Origin: Bugula neritina
Lineage: Eukaryota > Bryozoa > Gymnolaemata > Cheilostomatida > Bugulidae
Direction of reading: 5' to 3'
NCBI GenBank assembly: GCA_964035545.1
Contig: OZ037765.1
Coordinates: 31,153,504-31,217,503, forward strand
DNA length: 64,000 bases
Numbering within the stretch: position 1 is the first letter of the stretch; each line of letters starts with the position of its first letter. The notes below the pieces were generated by a model. It saw only the letters and a list, made by a program, of their open reading frames with translations. It was not told the origin of the DNA and did no database searches. The translations under genes were made by a program, and so were the position numbers. Below are positions 1-20,726 of the stretch, one piece after another.

Positions 1-2216
1 CTATTTTTATTTGAGCTGATGATAAATACTAAATTATATTAAATAAAATATATACCTAAATTTGGCTATCGTAATAATTTCACTAACCTTTTACATACAT
101 ACTGTTATAAAATGTCGTGCAAGTTGGTGAGGATTGTAGCTATGTTGAGATTGGAGTTATGACATCATAGCTTTTGGTATGGATATAGCTTTGCGATAGC
201 TGTGAATTGAATGCACATGTGTACAGCTGGGGACTTGTGATTCTAGCGTGAACCTAGTAAGTTGGGCTAATCCTACAGATAATACCTAATTAGTTATAGT
301 TATGTACTCTTTATTTAGTTAATATGTTATTCTAAAATCTATACAGTTTTAAGGATAATATATATGTTCACATTTTTTATTTTAGATTTATAGTAACCTT
401 GACAGGATGTTATATTCTTTCAATATTTCAAGCAGATTTTATTCTCATAACATATTTAATGATTAGCTTACAATTGCTCATTGATTTGCTACTGAAACTT
501 TGCTTCCATTTCCTTTGCTGTGTTCAAAGGCAAACAACTTCTCATATAATCATAATTTACTAAAATAAAGGCATTAGAATGTGTACCACCACTCCTCCTC
601 CACTGACGTCAACAGTATCTAATAGCTGATAATTATATGCTAACCAGCTTTCATAAAAATACTTTATTAGATTGTAAAAACATGCTTCAACTATAACTGT
701 TTACATGTATATAAAAATATATGCTTGCAATAATAACATAATAATATATTGTAATTAAAAACAACAATTTAATCAAAATGAAGCATTTCATTATAAAATT
801 TGCTATGATATAAAATAGTAGATTTTATGAGGCAGAATTACTGTTTTTTGCAAATAATGTCATTTTTATTGACTAAAATGCATATTTATTTTGTCAGTTT
901 ATAGAATTTGGTTTGTCAATTTGTCAATTTGCATCTGATGATTTATTAATAAGAAAAGCTGAGGCAGTAGATGGGTGGGGGTTGGTGGCCAACTGAATAC
1001 AGGAAATTAATAAACACATTTTTGGCAACCAAATCCTGCGGATAATATCATACATACTGTCACATAAATAACATATTACAACATATGCTATAACTATAAC
1101 TATAACATTAAGTTACTATAACATTTATGTGCATGTATCAGAAAATAAATTGGTATAAATACATGCACTGATTTATTTGAAGGCTAAAGTGTTATAAAAA
1201 TATACATTTTATATAAGCTACAGTGTTTTGCATATTGGTAGTTGTGTCTCCTTTTTATATGTTGTGGTACTGGCTGCCAAACAGGTGCGAAGATCCCCTC
1301 TAAACATTTGGAGTGATGCTTATCACTACCTGCTTGCTGTTAGGAGAAAAAAATTCTAGTATATTAAGTTTAATTTATTGGATACACATAGCCAAGAGCT
1401 ATAAAGTTGCAAGCACCAAAGGACAATCCAAAATAACCATAATTCTTTAAAATTACTTAATTGCAACTGATATACACTAAGGCCTAAGCTCTCTCAAAGT
1501 TATGGTCACTACATATTATAATTACAATAAAACATAAATTGCATACTGTATCCTATATAGTTTATAAAGGCTGCATCAAGGTATTATAAAATTAGAATAG
1601 TATACATTATAAAGTTTGATAAAATATTTCTATAATAATTATGTAACATGATACATAAACTACATATTATTCCGTTTAACAAAATAACTGGATTCAATGC
1701 CTACAACAAGCTACCCTGCCACTACCAGGTCACCCTGTATGCTTGGATTATAGACACATAATAACATGGTAGCAATCACTGAAATATAACTAGGTATCAT
1801 ATTATTTCAGTGGATAACAATTAGCAAAATATCTAGCAATAGCCAAAGGACTTTCTGGTTTGCAGATTGCAGTGATTCTGCTGGTAGTGAAACAGCGAGT
1901 ACAGTAATGATTGTTCTTACATAATATAGTAAGTAGAAGAGAGTTTAATAATAAACGAAAAATAGGTCACGTTTAACGATTATTTAGTATATTTTGTGAC
2001 CTATAAAATGCCTAAACTTTTGTTAGATTTGCTGTGCACGGAGTGATATTTAACCTTTAACCTTTTGGCTGTGCATAAGCCGGCATCCGGATATGGGTAA
2101 ACCTTTAATTTACATATAAATTTTATACAGGTTCCAAGTCTATGTTCATATTGATATTAATATTTACATCGTTCGCGTATTTTAGTGATATATTTCAAGC
2201 ATTCTAAACCATCACC
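1..2216. other. 5' flank of TPI, no gene recognised
   Basis: AT-rich sequence with no ORF or splice pattern that I can tie to a protein. It probably holds the TPI promoter at its right end. A TATAAAA word lies at 2002-2008, about 210 bp before the TPI start codon, with more CG dinucleotides around 2030-2100 than further left. Whether an upstream gene's 3' end lies at the far left cannot be told. Confidence 0.5.
2002..2008 (+). promoter_or_regulatory. Possible TATA box of TPI
   Basis: TATAAAA sits 209 bp upstream of the TPI ATG at 2217, a position that fits a roughly 180-nt 5' leader. AT-rich sequence makes chance matches common, so only position supports it. Confidence 0.3.
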
Positions 2217-10114
<7,898 letters not shown>

Positions 10115-11498
10115 ATGTTTACTTGAAAGAATTATTATTATACAATATTAATTACATTTATCCAGTCCATTGTTTGGTAAAGGAAAAATTGGTACATAAA
10201 ATTTTATACACCAAGTGATCTACAATTAACAGCAGAGGCTGGAGTGAATTAGCCAGTCTGGGCAAAAGTTGATCGGATTTATTAAAGAAGACATTTATGT
10301 GTAAGCAGCTTCCATTAATGAAAGATAACAAAGTAAAAATTAGTAGTAACCTCTGATTAACCTCTCGGAGGTATGCCAACACAATACTAATAAATAAACC
10401 AGCTTCTCCAGACAGAATACAACGTTTGAACTCATTGCCGTGCATTGTTATTATCAGATGACAATAGATGATGCTAAATACTCATCTGGACATGCGTATT
10501 GTATACTCTGAACTTTAGCTGACCCAACTCCATTTACAATGAAATTATCTATAGATGCCTTACTATTATTTCTTGTATTTTGTGCTAAAATGTTGCATTT
10601 GTATTCTTTATTTTTAAATTAGGATATTGTGAAAAGCGTTTTTCTTTATAGTAGTGTTTATAAGTGACTGAAGAGCTTTGTCTATATTGTTTTGTTATCA
10701 TCTAATAAACAATGAAGGTGTGAGATGTGTTGTCTTGTGTTGTACTCCTCAATAGCCCCAAGCTCCTTGCTGCTCCTAATTAGCATATCCGCTGAGGTTC
10801 GTTGCCCCTGGGCTCTGCCCTATCAGCACGGCGAGCAGACTCTATTTGGCAGCTGTTTATACTTGTACTACCCACTATATGACACAGATATCAAATTGTT
10901 ACTTTATAGCGGGCATACATCAAAGGAAATACAGTCAGTTAATTTTTACAGACTTCAGATCCGAGACTTTATTATCTTGAACATTTAGATCAGGTGACCC
11001 TGAGGCAAGATGCTGGAGATTTCGAGACTTGTAGGCACCCAAACTTATCAGCTTCAAAATAATGTGGAAGATTTTATGGTAGCTTGAAGCCCTGAAACAT
11101 CATGCTATTGAAATGCACTAAATATTTGCAAGTTATGGGCACATAGATCATTTCAAACTTCAACTATTCTATTCATGGAATTTGTTAAACTAGTTAACAT
11201 GGAAGAAACTTTTTTCTAATGCCTCATTGTAAGTTGCAGTGGGAATTGCCATTTTTCTGTTTAATATTTGAATTAAAAAACTTAAATTAATGTCTTTACA
11301 GCCCTTTTGTAATGCCGCATTAACTTAATAAGCACATACTTGTTGCAAATCATTAGACAAGCAGGTATTTATTAGCTTTGTGGAGTTTTTCTATTTTGTT
11401 TTTATAACTCACAACCTATCATATTACTTGAATATGCCTGAGGCAGTGTTCGTGACACCTAAAGCTATGCTACGCCACACTGGTTTTTATTAAGTGGT
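10115..11498. other. TPI 3' UTR and TPI-KCTD intergenic interval
   Basis: The first roughly 600 bp are the TPI 3' UTR, up to the poly(A) signal at 10704. The remainder holds a somewhat GC-richer block at about 10740-10860 and otherwise AT-rich sequence. I recognise no gene or repeat in it. A short minus-strand ORF at 10158-10445 lies inside the UTR and looks like chance. Confidence 0.6.
10704..10709 (+). terminator. TPI poly(A) signal
   Basis: AATAAA is followed within about 20-40 nt by GT-rich sequence (GTGTTGTCTTGTGTTG), the usual downstream element. This gives a 3' UTR of about 600 nt. Confidence 0.7.
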
Positions 11499-11550
11499 CC
11501 AATCACAAACCAGCCCTCCAGCCTTGCCTGCAGCTCTACTCCATATATAA
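11499..11550 (+). promoter_or_regulatory. CCAAT and TATA elements of the KCTD gene
   Basis: CCAAT at 11499-11503 lies about 40 bp upstream of TATATAA at 11544-11550. That predicts a transcription start near 11575 and a leader of about 155 nt before the ATG at 11731. The spacing is that of a classical core promoter. No experimental start is visible. Confidence 0.5.
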
Positions 11551-11730
11551 GTGCAACTGGAGCGTATAAACACAATGCATTGTACCTCTCAGACCAATAA
11601 CACTTCTCAAAGCAGAGTTAAAGAAGCACCAGTTGATAATTTATTGTGGTGACAGCACGTTGAGTTAGCCAGCAGTCGTTCAGTTATACTCCTAGTTGAC
11701 TTGATGACATCTAAGCTGTAGCAAGTATCA

Positions 11731-13899
11731 ATGCTTGATGCTATACTCAACACACTATATTTGCAAAGACATCCTCAAGTGATGAGAAATATGGAGCTAT
11801 CTGAACGAGAAACCCCTGGCACCAGCGGTTGCGCGCCTCCAACCACATCTAAGCAAATAAAAAGGTGAGGAGTGGTATTTCAATGCACAAGGTTTTAAGA
11901 ATAATTATTATAATTACTATTATAATATAGTTGATACATAACATGACTAATATTCCCCATTACCAGAACAATAAGAGGGGAAGTAGTAATAGCATAGATA
12001 AGTTAACCTGTTGTTTAACTCAAATCAACCGATGTTTCCTTCAAATTCAATTTTAAGCCATTCATACATTTTATGCAATTGCACATGGGATTTGATTGCT
12101 AACTATAATTATTATCAGTATGATAGTGAAATGTACTATAATGCCTGATAATTGTTTTTATAAGTATAATTGTTTAGCTAATTATTGTAGTTATAATTTT
12201 ATGTTTTCAGTACGACTATATGTAATGTAATACACAGCAGGATGTAATTAATAACTGCCCAACTCTTTTGTAGTCTGGTAGACTTTTCAAACTTGGTCAT
12301 TAGTTCCAAATAAAATACATTGTTGGCAGTCTTATTATTTCCACTTATATATTTGCAATGCAAAACTTTGTAATCTTCAACCAGCATAAAGAAGTGTTGC
12401 CATAACATGCAAGACAGTATATATGAATTTTTTCTGTAGCATTTATTACTCACAGGTCTGTGTCTAATATCTCGTGTAATTTACATGTTACACACCCTTA
12501 TTGTAAAGTAAAGCATTAGAATCACGTGTACGTTTATCATAACACAGAGAAAATGGCTCTTCTGGTAGCACCAGCACAGCCCCTTCCACAGCCACCAAGA
12601 GATCCTACACTCCTGAGACAGTGCCTTATCCTGTGATGACGGGGGTACCAAAGCCAGCTGTGCCAACTAAACTCACCGCTCCTGTGCACATTGACATAGG
12701 AGGCACCATTTACACATCATCATTAGAAAATCTCACCAAGTAGGTTCATTTTACTTGCAGTCTTGTGTTTTAACTACTTAAAACAAATATGCTTGCTATG
12801 GTTGATGAGGCAAACAATCAAGTTTTTCAAAAATAACATTAAAGTGTAGCCTAAAGCCAGCAGGCTGTTCCAACAAAAACATTTTATAATCTATAGGGAG
12901 GAAGTCTTTATTCATACAAGTGTATGGCCCAGGGCCTACAAATATGCTGGTAAATGTGCTGTGAGAATTTGTTAAGTGTGGCATGCACAGCTTTAGGGTT
13001 CAATACTAAGGGTGAAGCAATAGCTTACACACTGTCTAACACTCGAGGGGGTTATCTAACTTCTACTCATCACAGCATAGCAAACAATAATCAGCAATAT
13101 GTAGGAATTGTGGCAATGTCTCAAAGAGGGTACAAATTGCACATGTATGCACACATGCCCTTAGGTTAGTAAACTTTCAATTGCTGCTTGCGGTCTGCCC
13201 TTGAGGGTATAACTTCAAGAGTGAGGATACATTTATAAAACCTGTTCAACTACAGGCTAATATTCTGAGAAATTTGCTCTTAAGGGGCAACTGAAAGCCA
13301 TTTCAGTAACACTTATTGATTTGGTGATGTGTTGTAGGTATCCCAACTCAAGACTGGCGAAGCTTTTCTCAGGAGAGCTGCCCATAATACTGGACACTAT
13401 GAAACAGCATTACTTTATAGATCGTGATGGCCCATCATTTAGATACATATTGCAGTTTCTAAGATCAGGAAAGCTGACACTGCCTGATAAATACAGAGAG
13501 ACGGAGATTCTACTGCAAGAAGCCACGTACTACGAGTTGACTGAATTGGTAGAAGCAATTAAATGCAGTTGCGACAATTCCCAAAAATCCCAGAAGGAAT
13601 GCTTGACAATAAGCATGTGTCCAGATCTGGGTGAAAGGATATGTCTAAGTGGACGCAAAGCAACGATTGAAGCACTCTTCCCAGAATTCTCAGCAGCCAT
13701 AGGAGATGCTAGGAATTCTGGGTGGATAATGGACAGTGATCATGTGATACGATTCCCTATCAATGGGTTCTGTAAGCTGAATTCTATTCAGGTGTTGGAG
13801 AGAGTAATGAACAATAATTTTGTGGTGGCAACTAGTAATGGAGGTGGGGTCGAGGGGCAGCAGTTCAGTGACTATCTGTTCACTAGAGACTTAGTATAG
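11731..13899 (+). CDS. KCTD15: KCTD1/KCTD15-like BTB/POZ protein, 3 exons, 295 aa
   Basis: Relative of the vertebrate KCTD1/KCTD15 pair, BTB proteins known as repressors of AP-2 transcription factors and of neural crest formation. Exons: 11731-11864, 12548-12739, 13338-13899; phases close to 888 nt. The first in-frame Met after an in-frame TAG is used. Residues 1-85 are a low-complexity Ser/Thr/Pro-rich leader. The BTB domain follows at about 87-185, with [26 protein letters not shown] and [20 protein letters not shown] conserved C-terminal domain ends in [21 protein letters not shown]. The family diagnostic C-terminal strand with [20 protein letters not shown] is present, which separates this subfamily from other KCTDs. 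Length is close to human KCTD15 (283). A single invertebrate KCTD1/15 ortholog is the likely status, so the symbol stands for the pair. Confidence 0.9.
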
Positions 13900-14545
13900 A
13901 GACTCTGAAGAGTTTGGCCAGTAATTATTGTACATATAGAAAGAGTTGATAAAACAATGTGGTTAAAAACTTGTGAATTAATTTTATTACAGAAATACCC
14001 TTTTACTATCTACTTACATTCTATAATTATATTACATGTACATAAATTTTGCTCATACTAACTTATGACCAAACATATTAGTTTAAAATCATTTTACACA
14101 TCTGTTGCACATAAATTATATTCCGTCTTTATTAACTTTTCTTATAATAGAAATATGTTCAAACAAGTAGTCACCATAATTACAACTACAGCAAAAACAA
14201 TAAGATAACAGTATTGAATCAAAACAGGTAAATAAGATTGCAGTATAAACTTTACATTTGTACATTAGAACAAACAGTGTTTTAGTCACTTGATAGTTTT
14301 CAAGATTCAGCTGCACAAACTAAAGTATAGGCAGCAGAGGCATCGACCTAGAGCCTTAATTATTGGCGTCAAAAAGTTGCTAAATACATGTATAATACAA
14401 ATGGAGGGTCACATATATTTAATGCCAAAAAAAGAGTAGATGGGCAAGGTGGTCTACAAGGAGAAGGTAACTTTTGAGACAGACATCCGTAGAATATACA
14501 CATCATTTACAATGTACATGTCCATCCCTCTAGTTGTTGCATCTC
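13900..14545. other. Convergent 3' UTRs of KCTD (+) and LSM14 (-)
   Basis: This 646-bp gap separates the stop codons of two tail-to-tail genes. No plus-strand AATAAA is evident soon after the KCTD stop. Minus-strand AATAAA occurs at 14128-14133 and 13983-13988. I see no other gene. Confidence 0.5.
14128..14133 (-). terminator. Candidate LSM14 poly(A) signal
   Basis: AATAAA on the minus strand, about 410 nt beyond the predicted LSM14 stop. A second copy at 13983-13988 is an alternative. Confidence 0.35.
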
Positions 14546-17500
14546 TTATTTCACTATGTCTGAGCAGATACCGGCTGAAAATCAAAACAAAAAATGAGTC
14601 AAAATATCATAATTCAATTACAAAAGGATGAAAAATCAGCATGAAAAGCAAAGTGGAAGAGTTTGCACCCATACTGCACCAGTGTGCCATCTGACACACC
14701 ACCACACGTGTATACATGTGGCAGTGAAAGCAAGCCTACCTTGTCCTTATAGCTGGGGTAGTCATAATTCACCCACTGTTGATTATTTCTCCTCTGCCCT
14801 ACAAAATGGTAAACATTAAAAGGTTAAATTGAATGTAAAGCAGATTGTTCTACATTATGGGGCACATTCCAAAAGACTACAGCTACTACGTGTACAAACA
14901 GCAGAGGTATTTGTAGCCTGGGGCATGCATACTAATCACTTGACTGATAATGCCTTGTGTTACCTGTGGAACAATAGCCATTTAATACTTACACTTGTGC
15001 ATTTTACTATTAATTACTGCACTTGCCTTGTATGATGATAAATAAACAGTTATTTGCATAAACATGGAGAAACTTTTTAATTTTATGCAAATACAGCAGC
15101 AGTACTCATTAGCAATGCCTTTGAGAAAAGAGCTAACAGTCTGACTCTATATATGATAACTGTACATAGCTACCTGCATACTGTACATAGCTACCTGCAT
15201 ACTGTACATAGCTACCTGCATACTGTACATAGCTACCTGCGTGCTGTATATAGCTACCTGCGTGCTGTATATAGCTACCTGCATACTGTACATAGCTACC
15301 TGCATACTGTACATAGCTACCTGTATACTGTATATAGCTACCTGCATGCTGTATATAGCTACCTGCATACTGTACATAGCTACCTGCATGCTGTATATAG
15401 CTACCTGCATACTGTACATAGCTACCTGTATACTGTACATAGCCACCTGCATACTGTATATAGCTACCTGCATACTGCACATAGCTACCTGCATACTGCA
15501 TATAGCTACCTGTATACTGTGCATAGCTACCTGCATGCTGTATATAGCTACCTGTATACTGTACATAGCTACCTGTATACTGTACATAGCTACCTGCATG
15601 CTGTATATAGCTACCTGCATACTGTACATAGCTACCTGCATGCTGTATATAGCTACCTGCATACTGTACATAGCTACCTGCATACTGTATATAGTTACCT
15701 GCATACTGTATATAGTTACCTGTATACTGTACATAGCTACCTGTATATAACTCTGAGTATACTGTATACAACATATGATGGTAGAAACATGTCCCTCACC
15801 TCTGCCCTGGTAGTCACCAGACCCTCGACCTCTGTAACCACCTCTGCTATAACCTGGCCTACCGCCTCCTTGGTTACTGTAACCTCTGCCTTGAGACTGG
15901 TTACCAAAGTCTCTGTTGCCATGCTGACCGTGGTGTTCTCTGGGTGGGTGGTTATTATAATTGCTATACCCCCCTCGGTTGTAACCTCCTCGGTTGTATC
16001 CACCCCTGTTATATCCACCTCTGTTTCCACGGTAATACCCCCTTCGCACAGTAGGCTGGCCAAACGTCTCTTTGTTGACCTTGCGCTCCTCTCGCCAATT
16101 AGGTCTTATAGATTTGCTGCAAATTATTTTCAAATTAGTAAAAGAAATGTTAAATGAAACCCGCACACAAAAGTTATCCTCGCAACATTGATAATGGTAC
16201 ATCGGGGGATCTGCCCCCCCCCCCGTATTGATGGCGCACTCACCCATCGGCTCTGTCAGTAGCTTCGCAGCTAATATTATCAAAGAATGACTTTTCTTTG
16301 TTGTAAAACTCTGGCTGTGGAGCCTCATGGTCGGAGTCACTCTCTCTTTCTCCATTTATTTCTGGAAACAATCAACAACCAAGACTACTAAAATGTAGCT
16401 GTACCATGAGGAGAAAACTCCAAATACTATTACTATAACATTTGCTCTACACTTGGGGACAACTTTCTACTGGTACAGTTTTACAGAGTATCTATACGTT
16501 TAGGAGTTGTCAGTCCTTGACAACCATCTCCATGTCATGCAGTTAAAAGTAGCCAAGAATTAAACACAAGAATATTATTGCTGCTCTATTTAAGCACAGT
16601 GCACTCATTATTTGTATTTACGGGCGTTTGAAAATGCTGCACTTTACTTCCCAAAACAAATGCTAAAATTCTTTCCCAGTCCACAAGACTTGTGACGTAC
16701 CGACTGGGATTATTCCATTAAAAAGATGACATTCCCTTCAATTCTGATGAATTTAGCTCAGATATGATGAATTTTGAATGCCATAGCACGCAATTCCCTG
16801 ACAAAGTTAATTCACCAACCTGGAGTTGTAGAAATGGTGAGTTTTTCTTTCAATTCTTTCTCAATATCTTCTTTATTAAACTGTTGGTTGGACGTTTCAA
16901 AGTCAAACTCTCCATCAAACTTTAGCTGCCCGCCTCGGCCCCCTCTGCCTCGCCCTCTGCCTCCACCTTCAATGCAGGTCAGAGCAGTGACAGTCACAAG
17001 CATTACAGTGTCATGGGACGAGGAGACAACTTCAAATAGCTAGCACTTGATTACAACTCAATTGATAAACTATAATACAGTGTATAAATAACAAGACTGT
17101 CTCATCAAGACCGATAGACAGAAAAAACATGACTGAATAAAATCCACACAGTATATAATAGCAGTTACAGTTAATATAAAGCAGAAAATGCTTTTTACTT
17201 TTGAGTGTATCACAATTTGCTTTGCACAGTGAGAAGTGTAATGTTTTACTAGTATGTAGAGCAGTGGCACCGGCTGAGATAAAATGTACTGAAAGTAATC
17301 AAATTGAATCTTGAGAGAAGTCGACACCAAACCCTGCTGAGCACAAGTCATGAAGAAAGACGTACCTCTGTATCCTCGGGCTGAGCCCCTGCCTCCTCTA
17401 CCACGGGAACCCCTAGACTCTCCATATCCACCCCTGTTCACCGGGGCAGTAGATACTTGACCTAAAGAGTGCTGACCGACTTCGCTGTCGGCGGTGGTTG

Positions 17501-20500
17501 ATGGACTCTCACTTATTTCAGAAGTACTGGCCAGAGCTGCTGGGGGTGCAGATGGAACGATGCCACTCGGCTGAGCTGAAACCAAAATACTTTTCATTCA
17601 GTTGACAAAACAGATTCACTGAAAGAACTTGTAGTGCGTTGCATGTTATTACACACAGTAGGCAGTACACATTCAGCGAAACAAGGATGAGCTGACGAAT
17701 AGCCCGGGAGTCTAAAGAGAGGCGGTTAGAAGTGACTTGAGTTAGCAGTGGATTAGCAGCTGCCATGGAAATAAACCCACACCAAGGTGCAGGCAGCACA
17801 CAGGCGAGTTAAAGTGCATGCAACAAGCGGTTTACCGTCATCCAACTGTGGCTGAGGCTGGGATAGAGATGGCTTTGGCTTATAGCCAATAGGGTGTGGA
17901 GGTGGCCGCTGTGTCTCAATGTGAGCGGCAGGTGTGTCGGAGGGAGCTGAAACATAAGGTGGTGTCTACTCATTCACTGCAGACTCAGAAAACATAAGCT
18001 ACTAGCTGGTCTCATAAACAGCAAACAGTTGCATGGCCATGTAAACCATGTGTAGTATTATAACTGTGCCAGTCTGGTAAGCACTGTGTAGTGTGTAACG
18101 TAGAATGAACTCCCCGCCCAGTCTTTCCATGTTACGGCTGGTGTAGTGGACAGAAGTGAACTGTATTTCAACTCAATTTGGCAGCTCATGAGTTGCATAT
18201 TAATGCCAAGCACATTTTTTTGGTATATAGTGTTACAGAATAAAATGCTATTCAGCTTCAGAGTAACTTCTGGTTTAAGCAATATAAACAGAAGAGGGAT
18301 TTTCACAATTAGGGAACACAAAGTTAAGCAAACTTGTGTATCCAATACTGATTATCCCACAGAACTTCTAATCTCTTACAGCTACTACACACTCACTTCT
18401 CCTGGAGCTAAATTCTATATCTCACACACAAACAGAGAGAGAAGAGAAGTGAAACTGAAAATTATACCTTGGCGTACTTGTGAGTTACCAGGAGGGACTG
18501 GGGCAGGTGCTCCATACTGTGTAGGATGTGAACTAGCTGATGCTTCGGAAGATTGAGGCGTAGTGGAAGACTGCAAGGAAAAGTGTATACAAATTCACAA
18601 TAAAAATTAACTTTTCAACTTATTGGTGATCGACAGCTTTAAACTCCGAAATTTCACGACAGCTAAAATAAAACCAAACTGCAAGCTCAAGTAAGACTTT
18701 TTACCACCGAAAGTAAGGGAAACGGTGCCAACAGTTTCCGAATGCATAAATAATAAACTTCGCACGATACTCATATAAAAAATGACTGCCACCTCCTATC
18801 ACAGTAATCACCAAGTATACTATCTTGTACAACTTGCTGCAACAAGCACAGTTGCACTAGTATTCTACTATAGAGTGTAAGTACAGTTTAGAGTAAGTAG
18901 TCCCACCTCTACTATAGCCGGGTCTGAGAATGTATCGGAGGGTTTAGGTGTAGCCTTGGGAGGCTCACAAACTGTCAAGTCCTTAATATCACTCCCTCTG
19001 AATATGATATACTCAAACACTTCATCTCGAGGGGGAACAAACCTATCAGCTACTCTGTCTTCTGTGCCAAACGACTGCACTGCAAACGGAGAAATCATAA
19101 ACCACTACAACTTTTATATTGTGTCTTGGCAGCTATCCATATGTGAATATTATGACATCAATCTTTTTAGTGACAAATTTACAATTTATTTTATTGCAGC
19201 TGACTAATATAATAAACGATAAGTGATATCCATATGCTTAGCTTTCGTAAGTGGGAGTTATTGTCTTTTTTGGACACCAACACACACACAGTTGAAAATG
19301 TAATTCAACATATCTAAACCACTATATTTACTAATGCTGACAAGTCACTTTGAGGACCAGTGAAATGTGTATAAAAAGAAAGTAAAGGTTAAAAAACTTT
19401 AAAAAAACAAAACGATTTCTGCAAATTTCAAACTTCCGTTTATTTAAAAATTTGTATCAATTATTATTTATGTCATATACTAGCAGATGTAAAATTCTTG
19501 GCTACATTAACCTTAGCTTAGAAAAATAGTTTTTATACTTTTTACCTGAAAATAAAGAAATTTTTACATTTTTATACAGAAACTGAGAAGCTGTCTTACT
19601 ACCGATGAATAAAATCATTTTAAATTGAATTTCAGACCGTTCTTTTGCCACAAGAACTACCAAAATATTACTTGATTGCTATTACTGAACTCTTACTATT
19701 ACTAAAAACCGCCTTACTATTACATGAACTTGAAGTTAATCATTATCACCAAATGAAATAGCCAACATTAGATGATTACTAGAAAATAGAGTCTTTCTTG
19801 TTTCTTTCATTAAATTTAATTCAAATCACATACAGACTTGTGATTTATTTATTGTGATTGTGGAACTTGATGTACTTATAAATAGTGGTTGTAATACTTA
19901 TTATTATGCGAATAATAAATGCATGGGTAAAAACAATATTATTACTCACAGTCACTACATTAAAATTTACAATTAATATTATTATGATTATAACAATAAT
20001 GTCAGTATCACCTTTGGCTTTAGTTTTAACTAAATTGATATCAAATCAATATCAATCCTCACCTATCCCTGCCCTGTTCGGGTAGCGGGATCAAATCAAT
20101 ACCAATACGAATATATATTATATTATTTATATAACTATAACTTTAACTTATTGTTATAACTTATTAACTATAAGTATAACTATAAGCTAATAATTATAAT
20201 ATTATTTAGATTTAGTAATATCAGATTTAGTAATACTAATATTAATAATACTCCTATAACTATCAGCAACACATCTACTAGACCTGTCACCCACACTGTG
20301 AGACTGAATGTCATGATCATGATGTTGAAATTGAATCGAATGAGTGAATCACAGTGACAGTGTGAGTTTCAGCTACGAGTTATTTATAATAATAATATTA
20401 ATAGTAATACATTAACTTTAACTTTAGAAGTGTAGTCTTCAACTTTAAGCCCGATGCAGTGAGTGATACTGATAGCATTAATGTAAAACGTGTATGAGAA

Positions 20501-20726
20501 ACATTTTGCAGCTATTATTACATGTAAGGGTTCCATTTTGATCTGGCATGAAAAATGCACTAAATTAGTGACAGTGACTGGTTCTAAATGAATTTGAAAA
20601 TCTAAATTCACCTTTAGCTAGGGCAACAGTAGATGCTTCCGTATCTATAGTGTATAGCATGCCTTCATAACGAATTCCTGCTTTGGAAATAAGACTAATC
20701 TTACTTCCAATATATGGTATTGACAT
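14546..20726 (-). CDS. LSM14: LSM14 (RAP55/Scd6) RNA-granule protein, 9 exons, about 433 aa
   Basis: LSM14/Scd6 proteins bind DDX6 and 4E-T and promote translational repression and P-body assembly in the cytoplasm. Exons (minus strand): 20726-20612, 19079-18907, 18570-18489, 17946-17836, 17575-17366, 16966-16820, 16361-16244, 16116-15800, then a predicted terminal 14574-14546. Domains in order: N-terminal LSm domain (residues 1 to about 75: [40 protein letters not shown]); Pro/Ser linker; first RGG cluster; DFDF box ([20 protein letters not shown], about 245-264); FFD box (KSFFDNIS, about 303); TFG box ([14 protein letters not shown], about 323-336); long C-terminal [10 protein letters not shown] region. 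Exons 1-8 join in phase. Exon 9 (29 nt) was chosen because it is the only good acceptor giving a short in-phase ending; it is the weak point. Length is near the 460 of human LSM14A. Intron 8 holds a 28-copy minisatellite. Confidence 0.93.
15153..15746. repeat. 21-bp minisatellite in LSM14 intron 8, about 28 copies
   Basis: Tandem array of a 21-bp unit (core AGCTACCTGCATACTGTACAT) with variants CATGC, GTGC, TATAC and TATATAG mixed along the array. Because 21 is a multiple of three and the unit lacks stops in several frames, long ORFs run through it on both strands. These are repeat translations, not genes. Confidence 0.95.
19880..20600. repeat. Cryptically simple tract, LSM14 intron 1
   Basis: Adjacent to LSM14 exon 1 lies sequence made of drifting TA-rich words (AACTATAAGTATAAC, TAGTAATACTAATA) and GTGAGTGTGAC-like words. 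It resembles tracts in the first introns of TPI, MDM1 and COPA. No coding or transposon features. Confidence 0.5.

Noticed and set aside
10158..10445. 95-codon minus-strand ORF
   Set aside because: Lies inside the TPI 3' UTR, has no recognisable motif and no splice context; likely chance.
15153..15746. CRISPR-like regular array
   Set aside because: Units are contiguous tandem copies with no unique spacers, in a eukaryotic intron.
15133..16355. Long ORFs on both strands (213, 334, 169 and the repeat half of a 402-codon frame)
   Set aside because: They are translations of a 21-bp minisatellite. Only the RGG part (15800-16116, minus) is a real exon.
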